This document shows, piece after piece, positions 45,057-53,772 of a stretch of DNA of 64,000 nt. The stretch lies in the NCBI RefSeq assembly GCF_022664465.1, contig NZ_JAKREV010000001.1:372001-436000 (forward strand), given 5' to 3'. The notes beneath the pieces are model-generated. The model saw nothing but the letters and a program-made list of their open reading frames with translations, did no database searches and was not told the DNA's origin. Source of the stretch: Sphingomonas hankookensis. Its GTDB lineage: Bacteria; Pseudomonadota; Alphaproteobacteria; Sphingomonadales; Sphingomonadaceae. Position 1 is the first letter of the stretch. Each line of letters opens with the position of its first letter. A program made the position numbers and the translations under genes.

Positions 45057-45538
45057 TGCACATCCGTCCGGCGACGGGCGCAGATGCGGCGGCGATCGTC
45101 GACCTCCTGCTGCCGATCGTCCGCGCGGGCGAAACCTATGCGCTCGACCGCGACCTGTCCCCTGAGCAAATCCTCGCCTTCTGGACGGCGCCCGACCATG
45201 CGGTATTCGTGGCGGAAATCGATGGCGCGGTCGTCGGCAGCTATTTCTGTCGCGCGAACAAGGCCGGCGGCGGGCGGCACGTCGCCAATTGCGGCTATGC
45301 CGTTGCGGCACCGGCATCCCGCCGTGGCGTCGCCCGTGCGATGGCGGCGCATTCGCTCGACCATGCCCGCGCCGCCGGCTTTCGGGCGATGCAATATAAC
45401 TTCGTGATCGCGACCAACGTGCGCGCCGTACGGTTGTGGCTGTCGCTCGGCTTCGAGGAAGTCGGGCGGTTGCCCGGGGCGTTCGAGCATCCCGCGCAGG
45501 GCGAGGTCGACGCGCTGGTGCTGTACCGGCGGCTGTAG
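45056..45538 (+). CDS. GNAT-family N-acetyltransferase
   Basis: 160 residues. MHIRPATGADAAAIVDLLLP start, AGGGRHVANCGYAVAAPASR with motif A variant (SRRGVARAMAAHSLDHAR) and VIATNVRAVRLWLSLGFEEVGR motif B. ATG 45056 is coupled to the TetR stop. Substrate unknown. Confidence 0.88.
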   Translation: MHIRPATGADAAAIVDLLLPIVRAGETYALDRDLSPEQILAFWTAPDHAVFVAEIDGAVVGSYFCRANKAGGGRHVANCGYAVAAPASRRGVARAMAAHSLDHARAAGFRAMQYNFVIATNVRAVRLWLSLGFEEVGRLPGAFEHPAQGEVDALVLYRRL

Positions 45539-45580
45539 AAGCCCCTTCCCCCTTGGGGCGACTCCGACTAAGCGAACACC

Positions 45581-46627
45581 ATGCATTTTCTCGATCAAGC
45601 CAAGATCTTCGTCCGTTCGGGCGGGGGCGGCCCCGGCGCCGTCAGTTTTCGCCGTGAAAAGTTCATGGAATATGGTGGTCCCGACGGCGGCAATGGCGGC
45701 AAAGGCGGCGACATCATCTTCGAAGCGGTCCCCGGCCTCAATACGCTGATCGATTTCCGCTATACCCAGCACTTCCGCGCGCCGCGTGGCAGCGGCGGCG
45801 CCGGGTCGAACCGTACCGGTCCGGGCGGGCGCGACCTGATCATCCGCGTGCCGGTGGGGACGCAGGTCCTGTCGGAGGACAAGGAAACCGTCCTCGCCGA
45901 CTTCACCCGTGCAGGCCAGCGCGAGGTGTTCCTGCGCGGCGGCGACGGCGGGCGCGGCAATGCCAGCTACAAGACCTCGACCAACCGCGCCCCGCGCCAA
46001 CACGGCACCGGCTGGCCCGGCGACGAGGCGTGGGTGTGGCTGCGGCTGAAGCTGCTGGCCGATGCCGGGCTGGTCGGGTTGCCCAATGCCGGCAAGTCGA
46101 CGTTCATCAACGCGGTGACCAATGCGAATGCGAAGGTCGGCGCCTATGCCTTCACCACCACCCGGCCGCAGCTGGGCGTGGTCAGCCACAAGCAGCGCGA
46201 GTTCGTCGTGGCGGACATTCCCGGCTTGATCGAAGGTGCCGCCGACGGTGCCGGGATCGGCGACCGGTTCCTCGGCCATATCGAGCGGTGCCGGGTGCTG
46301 CTGCACCTGATCGACAGCCATGCCGACGATCCCGTCGCCGCCTATCGCATCGTGCGTGGCGAGTTGGAGGCGTACGGCGCCGACCTCGCCGACAAGCCCG
46401 AGGTCATCGCGCTCAACAAGGCCGACCTGCTCGACGACGAACTGACCGAGGCGCTGATCGCCGAGCTGGAGGCGGAGAGCGGGGCGCAGGTCCTGCCGCT
46501 GTCGGGCGCGACCGGTCAGGGGCTGGAGGCGGTGCTCGACCGGCTGATCGAGGCGATCGGCCCGCTCGAGATGCACGCGCAGGACACCGGCGACGACGAG
46601 GAACCGCGCGAATGGTCGCCGATCTAA
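45581..46627 (+). CDS. obgE: GTPase ObgE/CgtA
   Basis: 348 residues; ribosome-associated GTPase acting in 50S maturation. Gly-rich Obg domain (FVRSGGGGPGAVSFRREKF), then the G domain: G1 GLPNAGKSTFINAV, G2 TTRPQLG, G3 DIPGLIEGAADGAG, G4 NKADL. Lacks a C-terminal OCT domain, as usual in proteobacteria. The stop is followed by a family D repeat. Confidence 0.98.
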   Translation: MHFLDQAKIFVRSGGGGPGAVSFRREKFMEYGGPDGGNGGKGGDIIFEAVPGLNTLIDFRYTQHFRAPRGSGGAGSNRTGPGGRDLIIRVPVGTQVLSEDKETVLADFTRAGQREVFLRGGDGGRGNASYKTSTNRAPRQHGTGWPGDEAWVWLRLKLLADAGLVGLPNAGKSTFINAVTNANAKVGAYAFTTTRPQLGVVSHKQREFVVADIPGLIEGAADGAGIGDRFLGHIERCRVLLHLIDSHADDPVAAYRIVRGELEAYGADLADKPEVIALNKADLLDDELTEALIAELEAESGAQVLPLSGATGQGLEAVLDRLIEAIGPLEMHAQDTGDDEEPREWSPI

Positions 46628-46629
46628 GA

Positions 46630-46763
46630 TCCTCCCCATATCATGGGGAGGGGGACCGTCCGAAGGACGGTGGAGGGGAGATGCCGCAGGCGGAGCGCTT
46701 GCGGCGCTCCCCCTCCACCACTGCTTCGCAGCGGTCCCCCTCCCCACGGGGTGGGGAGGATTT
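46630..46763. repeat. dispersed repeat (family D) between obgE and proB
   Basis: Begins TCCTCCCCATATCATGGGG, ends CCACGGGGTGGGGAGGATTT; shares blocks with 27412-27552 and 50345-50482. Its right end overlaps the probable ribosome site and start of proB. Confidence 0.75.
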
Positions 46764-47874
46764 GTTTGGCGCGGCGAACTGCCCCCGTCTCGTCGTCAAG
46801 GTCGGGTCGGCGCTGCTCGTTTCGCCCGATGGCCAGCCGCGCCGCGACTGGCTCGCGTCGCTCGTCGCCGACGTCGCCGTGCGCCTCGCCGCCGGACAGC
46901 AGATCGTCATCGTATCCTCCGGCGCGATCGCACTGGGCGCCCGCCGGCTGGGCCTGCCCAAGGGCGGCCGCGCGAGCCTCGAGGACGCGCAGGCGGCCGC
47001 CGCCACCGGACAGATCGCATTGTCGAGCATTTGGGCCGAGCTGCTCGGCCATCACGGTCTGACCGCCGCACAGTTGCTCGTAACGCTCGACGATCTCGAG
47101 GATCGCCGCCGCTACCTCAACGTTTCGGCCACGCTCGGGCGATTGCTCAAGCTGGGCGTCGTGCCGGTCGTCAACGAGAATGACAGCGTCGCGACCGAGG
47201 AAATCCGCTTCGGCGACAACGACCGGCTGGCGGCGCGTGTCGGGGCAGCGGCGCGTGCGACCGGCGTCGTGCTGCTGTCCGATATCGACGGGCTGTACGA
47301 TTCGAACCCGCACAGCAACCCGCACGCCAAACTGATCCCCTATGTCGCGCAGATCGACGCGACGGTCGCCGGCATGGCCGACACCAAATCGTCGTCAGGC
47401 ATGGGATCGGGCGGCATGGTATCGAAGGTCGAGGCGGCAAGGATCGCGACCGGCGCCGGGGCGAACCTCGCCATCGCCACCGGTCGCATCGACCATCCGC
47501 TCGCCCGCTTCGGCGACACCGGCCACGGCACGGTGTTCGCAACCGCCGGCAGCGCGCCCGCGCGCAAGGCGTGGCTGTCGGGCGGGCTGACCGATCGCGG
47601 ATCGATCCGCATCGACGACGGCGCCGCGCACGCATTGGCGACCGGGCGCAGCCTGTTGCCCGCCGGCGCGATCGGGGTCGAGGGCGACTTCGCCCGCGGC
47701 GATCTGGTCCGCATCGTCGATGCCAGCGGCCGGGTCGTTGCCCGTGGCCTGACCGAATATGACGCCGCCGATGCCGCGCGGATCGTCGGCCGGCGCAGCG
47801 ACGAACTGTCCGAGCTGCTCGGCTATGCCCCGCGATCGGCACTGGTCCATCGCAGCCATATGGCCCTGCTGTGA
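46762..47874 (+). CDS. proB: glutamate 5-kinase
   Basis: 370 residues (E. coli 367); first step of proline synthesis, phosphorylating glutamate. Kinase domain: LVVKVGSALLV, IVSSGAIALGARRLG, VVNENDSVATEEIRFGDND, LLSDIDGLY and SGMGSGGMVSKVEAA; C-terminal PUA domain GSIRIDDGAAHALATGRSLL. The family match starts shortly after TTG 46762, which has GGGGAGGA just upstream; no ATG is available in frame near this point. Both the ribosome site and the TTG belong to the end of the family D repeat. proA is not in the window. The stop overlaps the next gene. Confidence 0.93.
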   Translation: MFGAANCPRLVVKVGSALLVSPDGQPRRDWLASLVADVAVRLAAGQQIVIVSSGAIALGARRLGLPKGGRASLEDAQAAAATGQIALSSIWAELLGHHGLTAAQLLVTLDDLEDRRRYLNVSATLGRLLKLGVVPVVNENDSVATEEIRFGDNDRLAARVGAAARATGVVLLSDIDGLYDSNPHSNPHAKLIPYVAQIDATVAGMADTKSSSGMGSGGMVSKVEAARIATGAGANLAIATGRIDHPLARFGDTGHGTVFATAGSAPARKAWLSGGLTDRGSIRIDDGAAHALATGRSLLPAGAIGVEGDFARGDLVRIVDASGRVVARGLTEYDAADAARIVGRRSDELSELLGYAPRSALVHRSHMALL

Positions 47875-48770
47875 GGACGATGGCACTGACCGGCGGCACC
47901 GGCTTTGTCGGGCGCCGCGTGATCGCGCAAGCGGTGGGGCAGGACTGGCACGTCCGCGCGCTGACCCGGCGCGCGCAACCGGCCGAACCCAATGTCAGCT
48001 GGGTGCGCGGCGCGCTAGACAAGCCTGACGCCTTGCGCGAACTGATGACCGGCGCCGACGTCGTCCTGCACGTCGCGGGCGTCGTCAGCGCAGCCGACGA
48101 CGCAGGCTTCACCGCCGGCAACGTGACCGGCACGCAGGCGGTGCTGGATGCTGCACAAGACGCAGGAGTCCGGCGGTTCGTCCATGTATCCTCGCTGTCG
48201 GCGCGCGAGCCGCAGCTGTCGCGCTACGGCGCGTCGAAGCGCGCGGGCGAGGAACTGGTCGCCGCGAGCGATCGCGACTGGACCATCGTCCGCCCCACCG
48301 GCGTCTATGGCCCCGGCGATACCGAGATGCGCGACATGTTCCGCATGGCGCAGCTGGGGCTGGCGCTGTTGCCGCCGCCGGGACGCGTTGCGCTGGTCGC
48401 GGTCGACGATCTCGCGCGGCTGCTGCTGACGCTCGCCGACAGCGACGGACCGCGTACGATCTTGGAGGTCGACGACGGCAACCCGATGCACCACGCCGAT
48501 CTCGCCCGGCTGATCGGCGATGCGGTGGGGCGCAAGGTGCTGCCGCTGCACCTGCCGGCAAAACTGCTGCGACTGGGCGCGAAGCTCGACGGCACATTCC
48601 GCGGGTCTGCCGCCAAGCTGACCGAAGACCGGGCGCGCTACCTTGCCCATCCCGATTGGACCGCCTCCCCCGCCCGCCGTCCGCCACCCAGCCTGTGGGA
48701 GCCACGGATCGACACGGCGCGTGGGCTCGCCGACACCGCGGCATGGTATCGCGCGCATCGTCTGCTATAG
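47871..48770 (+). CDS. NAD(P)-dependent epimerase/reductase, CerR-like
   Basis: 299 residues, extended SDR fold. MALTGGTGFVGRRVIAQAV is the Rossmann loop; VHVSSLSAREPQLSRYGASKRAGEEL holds Ser and the YxxxK pair; VRPTGVYGPGDTEM is the usual substrate-side motif. Position directly before acp and serine palmitoyltransferase matches Caulobacter CerR, which reduces the 3-keto group of the sphingoid backbone. Starts at GTG 47871 overlapping proB, or ATG 47880; the first is listed. Enzyme assignment is by context and family, not by specific residues. Confidence 0.85.
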   Translation: MRTMALTGGTGFVGRRVIAQAVGQDWHVRALTRRAQPAEPNVSWVRGALDKPDALRELMTGADVVLHVAGVVSAADDAGFTAGNVTGTQAVLDAAQDAGVRRFVHVSSLSAREPQLSRYGASKRAGEELVAASDRDWTIVRPTGVYGPGDTEMRDMFRMAQLGLALLPPPGRVALVAVDDLARLLLTLADSDGPRTILEVDDGNPMHHADLARLIGDAVGRKVLPLHLPAKLLRLGAKLDGTFRGSAAKLTEDRARYLAHPDWTASPARRPPPSLWEPRIDTARGLADTAAWYRAHRLL

Positions 48771-48815
48771 CCGCGCGCAACCCCGTACTTTGGCCCGTTT
48801 TTTGGAAAGACCCGC

Positions 48816-49061
48816 ATGAGCGACCGCGCCGCCACCTTCGCCACGATCACCAACCTGATCGAACCGTTCAACAAGAAGGGTGCCGAACTGACCGAGGCGA
48901 CGACCTTTGCCGGCGATCTCGAATGGGACAGCCTGACCGTGATGGATTTCGTCGCGGCGGTGGAGGACGAATTCGACATCGTCATCACCATGAACATGCA
49001 GGCGGATATCGAAACCGTCGGTCAGCTGGCCGATGCCGTCGAAAAGCTGAAGACCGCCTGA
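48816..49061 (+). CDS. acyl carrier protein for sphingolipid synthesis
   Basis: 81 residues. The carrier Ser is in DLEWDSLTVMDFVAAVEDEF (about residue 39); the Trp before Asp-Ser-Leu and the preceding helices differ clearly from AcpP at 29979. Sits 22 bases before serine palmitoyltransferase. In sphingomonads and Caulobacter an ACP encoded beside spt is thought to deliver the acyl chain, replacing acyl-CoA. Confidence 0.9.
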   Translation: MSDRAATFATITNLIEPFNKKGAELTEATTFAGDLEWDSLTVMDFVAAVEDEFDIVITMNMQADIETVGQLADAVEKLKTA

Positions 49062-49083
49062 TCTCCCCCGAAAGACCGACATC

Positions 49084-50343
49084 ATGACCGAAGCCGCCGC
49101 CACGCCCCACGCCCTGCCCGATTCGCCGCCGGCGATCGCGCCGGAGCGCGACCTGTTCAGCAAGTTCGACGCGCTGATCGCCGAACGCGAGGCGTTGCTG
49201 GCTACCGGCGTGCGCGATCCGTTCGCGATCGTGATGGACAAGGTGACGTCGCCGACCCAGGCGGTGATCCGGGGCAAGGACACGATCCTGCTCGGCACCT
49301 ATAATTACATGGGCATGACCTTCGACCCCGACGTCGTGGCGGCGGGCAAGAAGGCGCTGGACGAATACGGATCGGGCACCACGGGCAGCCGAGTGCTGAA
49401 CGGCACCTACGACCCGCACAAGGATTGCGAAGCGGCGCTGCGCGAGTTCTACGGTACCGACCATGCCATGGTGTTCTCGACCGGATACCAGGCGAACCTC
49501 GGCATCATCTCGACGCTGGCGGGCAAGGGCGAATACATCATCCTCGACGCCGACAGCCATGCGTCGATCTACGACGGCTGCTCGCTCGGCAATGCCGAAA
49601 TCGTGCGGTTCCGCCACAATTCGGTCGAGGACCTCGACAAGCGGCTGGGGCGCCTGCCCAAGGAACCGGGCAAGCTGGTCGTGCTGGAGGGCGTCTATTC
49701 GATGCTCGGCGACGTCGCCCCGCTGCCCGAAATGGTCGCAGTCGCCAAGAAGCATGGCTGCATGGTGCTGGTCGACGAAGCGCATGGCATGGGCTTTTTT
49801 GGGCCCAACGGTCGCGGCGTGTACGAGGAACAAGGCGTCGAGCAGGACGTCGATTTCGTCGTCGGCACCTTCTCCAAATCGGTCGGCACGGTCGGCGGCT
49901 TCTGCGTGTCGAACCATCCGAAGTTCGACGTGATGCGGCTGGTGTGCCGTCCGTACGTCTTCACCGCGTCGCTGCCGCCCTCGGTCGTGGCGACCGCTGC
50001 GACGTCGATCCGCAAACTGATGCATGCCGGCGACAAGCGCGCGCATCTGTGGCGCAATTCGAAGCGGTTGCATGGCGGCCTGAAGGACCTCGGCTTCACG
50101 CTCGGCACCGACACCCCGCAATCGGCAATCATCGCGGTGATTCTGGAGGATCAGCAGCAGGCGGTCCTGATGTGGCAGGCGCTGCTTGAAGGCGGGCTGT
50201 ACGTGAACATGGCCCGCCCGCCCGCGACGCCTGCGGGCACGTTCCTGTTGCGCTGTTCGCTGTGTGCGGAACATACGGCGGAGCAGGTCGAGACGATCCT
50301 CGGCATGTTCGAAGCGGCTGGAAAAGCGGTCGGCGTCATTTAA
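49084..50343 (+). CDS. spt: serine palmitoyltransferase
   Basis: 419 residues, soluble homodimeric alpha-oxoamine synthase that condenses L-serine with a palmitoyl thioester to 3-ketosphinganine. YNYMGMTFDPDV, GTTGSRVLNGTYDPH, LVDEAHGMGFFGPNGRG and the PLP Lys in GTFSKSVGTVGGF (about residue 264) are those of the well-studied Sphingomonas enzyme. The aminoacyl-CoA relatives (KBL, BioF) lack this exact set. Full length, single frame, ATG 49084 after CCCGAAAGA. First committed step of the sphingolipids that mark this bacterial group. Confidence 0.97.
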   Translation: MTEAAATPHALPDSPPAIAPERDLFSKFDALIAEREALLATGVRDPFAIVMDKVTSPTQAVIRGKDTILLGTYNYMGMTFDPDVVAAGKKALDEYGSGTTGSRVLNGTYDPHKDCEAALREFYGTDHAMVFSTGYQANLGIISTLAGKGEYIILDADSHASIYDGCSLGNAEIVRFRHNSVEDLDKRLGRLPKEPGKLVVLEGVYSMLGDVAPLPEMVAVAKKHGCMVLVDEAHGMGFFGPNGRGVYEEQGVEQDVDFVVGTFSKSVGTVGGFCVSNHPKFDVMRLVCRPYVFTASLPPSVVATAATSIRKLMHAGDKRAHLWRNSKRLHGGLKDLGFTLGTDTPQSAIIAVILEDQQQAVLMWQALLEGGLYVNMARPPATPAGTFLLRCSLCAEHTAEQVETILGMFEAAGKAVGVI

Positions 50344-50344
50344 A

Positions 50345-50482
50345 TCCTCCCCACCCCGTGGGTAGGGGACCGCCGCGAAGCAGTGGTGGAGGGGGATGGC
50401 CGCGAACGCGACCGTCCCGTACGCGGAAACCCCCTACACCATCCTGCGGATGGTTCCCCTCCCCATGTAAGGAGGAGGATTT
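50345..50482. repeat. dispersed repeat (family D) between spt and lptF
   Basis: Begins TCCTCCCCACCCCGTGGG and ends CCCCATGTAAGGAGGAGGAT, with internal GTGGTGGAGGGGG and ACCATCCTGCGGATGGT. Most diverged of the three copies. Confidence 0.7.
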
Positions 50483-50536
50483 TGCCGCATCGCTTGGGGC
50501 TGGCGTATGGCGCTACCTTCGCTATAGCCTTGCCCC

Positions 50537-51730
50537 ATGCCATCGATCGATCGCTACATGGCCCGGCTGATCGCGGTGCCGCTCTTCTCGACGCTGTTGA
50601 TCTCGGCGATGCTGCTCGTCCTCGACCGGATGCTGCGGCTGTTCGATTTCGTCGCGGCGGAAGGCGGTCCGGTCAGCGTCGTGTGGCGGATGCTCGCCAA
50701 CCTGCTGCCCGAATATCTGGGGCTCGGCATCCCGATCGGGCTGATGCTCGGCATCCTGCTCGCCTTCCGCAAACTCGCCACCTCGTCCGAGCTGGACGTG
50801 ATGCTGGGCGTCGGCATGAGCTATTGGCGGCTGCTGCGCGTGCCCTTCATGTATGCGACGGTGCTGGCGGCCGCGAACCTCGCCATCGTCGGCTTCGTCC
50901 AGCCGCTGGCGCGCTATAACTACGAGGCGCTGCGCTTCGAACTGCGCACCGGTGCGCTCGGCGCGTCGATCAAGGTCGGCGAGTTCACCAAGCTGGGCGA
51001 ACGCATGACGCTCCGGATCGAGGAAAGCCGCAATTCGGGCGCCGACCTGCGCGGCATCTTCGTACAGGCCAGCCGCCCCAACGGCCAATGGCTGGCGGTC
51101 ACCGCCGAGCGCGGCCAGTTCCTGCGCACCGACGATCCCAACACGATCATCTTTCGCCTGACCAACGGCACGCTGATCCACAACGCCCCCGATTTCCGCG
51201 TGCCGCGCACGCTGACCTTCACCGCGCACGACCTCCCGATCGACCTGCCCAAATTCGGTAGCTTCCGCCCGCGCGGTGGCCGCGACCTCGAGCAGACGCT
51301 GCCGCAGCTCGCCATCACCGGCCATAATCCGAACGTCAGCGAGGAGGATCGCGACGGCGCACGCGCGAACTTCCACTTCCGCCTGGCGGAGGTGGCGACG
51401 ATGTTCCTGCTGCCGATGCTCGCACTGGCGCTGGGCGTGCCGCCGAAACGATCGTCCTCGGCGCTCGGCGTCTTCCTGTCGATCGTGATCATCGTGACCT
51501 ATCACAAGGTCAACGAATATGGCGAAGCGGTCGGCGGTCTCGGCCGGATCGACCCGATCATCGCGCTGTGGGGTCCGTTCCTGCTGTTCACCGCGCTGGT
51601 GTTCCGCCTCTATTGGGTAATCGCGCGCGTCCCCGGCGGCGAACCGATCGGCGGCTTGGAACGCGGCGCGGCGAAAATCGGCAAGTTCATCGGCCGTTAC
51701 CTGCCCGGCCGGCGCAAGGCGGCGGCGTGA
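50537..51730 (+). CDS. lptF: LptF-like permease (YjgP/YjgQ family)
   Basis: 397 residues: six membrane helices in two groups of three with a periplasmic beta-jellyroll between (about residues 130-265). N-terminus IDRYMARLIAVPLFSTLLISAML is typical, and LMLGILLAFRKLATSSELDVMLGVGMS is the coupling helix that meets the LptB ATPase. Canonical partners extract LPS from the inner membrane; in a sphingolipid locus of a probable LPS-free organism the cargo may be glycosphingolipid (inference). TGATG overlap with the next gene. Confidence 0.93.
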   Translation: MPSIDRYMARLIAVPLFSTLLISAMLLVLDRMLRLFDFVAAEGGPVSVVWRMLANLLPEYLGLGIPIGLMLGILLAFRKLATSSELDVMLGVGMSYWRLLRVPFMYATVLAAANLAIVGFVQPLARYNYEALRFELRTGALGASIKVGEFTKLGERMTLRIEESRNSGADLRGIFVQASRPNGQWLAVTAERGQFLRTDDPNTIIFRLTNGTLIHNAPDFRVPRTLTFTAHDLPIDLPKFGSFRPRGGRDLEQTLPQLAITGHNPNVSEEDRDGARANFHFRLAEVATMFLLPMLALALGVPPKRSSSALGVFLSIVIIVTYHKVNEYGEAVGGLGRIDPIIALWGPFLLFTALVFRLYWVIARVPGGEPIGGLERGAAKIGKFIGRYLPGRRKAAA

Positions 51731-52821
51731 TGCGCGCCTTCTTTCCCTCCTCGACCGTCGCCGTCTACATGGCGCGGCTGTTCCTCGTCCGCACCTTCGC
51801 CATCCTGTTCGCGCTGGTGCTGGTGCTGCAGGCGCTCGACCTGCTCAGCGAAAGCGGCAAGATCCTCGCGGTGCCTGGCAACGGCCAGGCGGAGATTCTG
51901 CGCTACGTCTCGCTCCGCACGCCGCAGATCATCGCGCGGTTCCTGCCCTTCTCGGTCCTGCTCGGCACCATCCTGACGCTGACCCAGCTGAACCAGAATA
52001 GCGAGATCATCAGCCTGAAGGCCGCCGGCCTGTCGGCGCATCAGGTGCTGGCCCCGTTGATCCTGGCCAGCTTCGGCGTGGCGGCGCTGTCGTTCGCGTT
52101 CAACGACCGGGTGGTGGCGCGGGCGACCGCGACGCTGACCGTCTGGGACAATGTCGATTACGGCCCGATGCCGGTCGACCGGGGCGAGCGGACCAATGTC
52201 TGGGTCCGCGATGGCGACAACCTCATCCAGACCGCACGCGTCGCCGGGCGGGGCGAGGCGACGCGGCTGCGGGGCATCACCGTCTACACCCGCGAGGGCA
52301 GCACGTTGCGCGCGCTGGTCACCGCCAGTAGCGGCTGGCGCGAAGACGGCGCGTGGCGGATCGAGAATGCCGAACGCTTCACGGTCACCACCGGCATCCG
52401 CGAACGGCTGGGGTCGCTGAAGATCGCCGGCGGCGTCCGGCCCGACCAGTTCACGCTCCAGAATGTCGACCCCGACGGCCTGTCGTTCGGACAATTGTCC
52501 GCAGCGATCGACGACCTGACCGAAGCCGGCCGCCCGACCAAGGCGCTGGAGGGTGCGCTGTGGCACAAGCTGTCCGGGCCATTGTCGGCGGTCCTCATGC
52601 CGCTGCTGGCTGCGGTCGCGGCATTCGGCGTCGCGCGGTCGGGCAAATTGTTCGTCCGCGCGGTCATTGGCATGGCGCTTGGCTTTACCTATTTCGTGGC
52701 GGACAATTTCGCCCTGGCGATGGGCAACCTTGGCGCCTATCCGCCGTTTCTTGCGGCATGGGCACCGTTCCTGCTGTTCTTCCTGATTGGCGAAGCGGTG
52801 CTGATCCGGACCGAGGAATAG
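51730..52821 (+). CDS. lptG: LptG-like permease (YjgP/YjgQ family)
   Basis: 363 residues, same layout as its neighbour: STVAVYMARLFLVRTFAILFALVLVLQALDLL, TILTLTQLNQNSEIISLKAAGLSAHQVL as the ATPase-coupling segment, a jellyroll (about 130-250), then three C-terminal helices. Start 51730 shares one base with the lptF stop. GTG 51727 is an alternative. The two permeases should form one LptFG dimer; the ATPase LptB is not in the window. Confidence 0.93.
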   Translation: MRAFFPSSTVAVYMARLFLVRTFAILFALVLVLQALDLLSESGKILAVPGNGQAEILRYVSLRTPQIIARFLPFSVLLGTILTLTQLNQNSEIISLKAAGLSAHQVLAPLILASFGVAALSFAFNDRVVARATATLTVWDNVDYGPMPVDRGERTNVWVRDGDNLIQTARVAGRGEATRLRGITVYTREGSTLRALVTASSGWREDGAWRIENAERFTVTTGIRERLGSLKIAGGVRPDQFTLQNVDPDGLSFGQLSAAIDDLTEAGRPTKALEGALWHKLSGPLSAVLMPLLAAVAAFGVARSGKLFVRAVIGMALGFTYFVADNFALAMGNLGAYPPFLAAWAPFLLFFLIGEAVLIRTEE

Positions 52822-52917
52822 CCCCTTCGCCGTCGCACTTTGGCCGCAAAGCGCGGGCAGAGCCGGCAATATGGACGAATCGTCCGGTTAAAGGAATGGA
52901 TTGAGGAAGTTAGGCCG

Positions 52918-53676
52918 ATGAACGCGATCACCGAGAAGCAGGGCTTCTGGAAGAAGTCGCACCATCTCGACAAGATGACCTTCAAGCAGCTGGTCGTCGC
53001 GTATTTTCAGTATCCGGCGATCATCGCCTATATCGCGCTTTCCTTCGTCGCGATCGGCCTGTTCGTGTGGAACCCGGCGCCGCTTGTTCCGACACTGGCG
53101 TCGATCGGTATCGCCGTCATCGCCTACCCGCTGGTATGGTATGTGCTGCATCGCTGGGTGCTTCATTCGAACTGGATGTTCAAGTTCGCGCCGCTCGCCG
53201 CGACGTGGAAGCGTATCCATTACGATCACCATCAGGACCCGAACCATCTCGAGGTGCTGTTCGGCGCGCTGCACACCACCCTGCCCGCGATCGCGATCGC
53301 GACAGCACCGATCGGCTATGCGATTGGCGGATTCGGCGGGGCGATGGCCGCGCTGGCGACGGGCCTGCTCACCACCTGTTTTTACGAATTCTGCCATTGC
53401 ATCCAGCATCTGGCCTACAAGCCCAAGAACAAGCTGCTGGTCGAATGGAAGCGCAAGCATATGGCGCACCATTTCCATGACGAACATGGCAATTTCGGCA
53501 TCACCAACTTCTTCTGGGACAAGATTTTCGGCACCCATTACGAGCGTTCGGAACGCCCGGAAAAGAGCCCGACGGTCTTCAACCTTGGCTATACCGAGGA
53601 AGTGGCGAAGAAGTACCCGAAGGTCGCCGAACTGTCGGGCGGCGTTGCCAAGGGGCATCCGCGCTATCGCGGATAA
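52918..53676 (+). CDS. sterol desaturase/fatty acid hydroxylase family protein
   Basis: 252 residues, membrane di-iron oxygenase. Histidine clusters: HRWVLH, RIHYDHHQDPNHLE, FCHCIQHL and KHMAHHFHDEHGNFGI, the set found in Scs7/FA2H-type alpha-hydroxylases. Four hydrophobic segments. Start 52918 follows AGGAAG. Placed between lptG and the ceramide-synthase-like gene, it is a strong candidate for adding the 2-hydroxyl of the N-acyl chain known from sphingomonad glycosphingolipids (2-hydroxymyristate). Carotenoid or sterol-like activity is less likely from context. Confidence 0.88.
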   Translation: MNAITEKQGFWKKSHHLDKMTFKQLVVAYFQYPAIIAYIALSFVAIGLFVWNPAPLVPTLASIGIAVIAYPLVWYVLHRWVLHSNWMFKFAPLAATWKRIHYDHHQDPNHLEVLFGALHTTLPAIAIATAPIGYAIGGFGGAMAALATGLLTTCFYEFCHCIQHLAYKPKNKLLVEWKRKHMAHHFHDEHGNFGITNFFWDKIFGTHYERSERPEKSPTVFNLGYTEEVAKKYPKVAELSGGVAKGHPRYRG

Positions 53677-53772
53677 TCGCCGGACGTCGGTCGGGCGAGC
53701 ATGACCGATTTGTCATTTGAAGTTTGATACGGGGCGGCGCATTGCCGCCCCGTTGCATGTTGGGGGAGAGCC

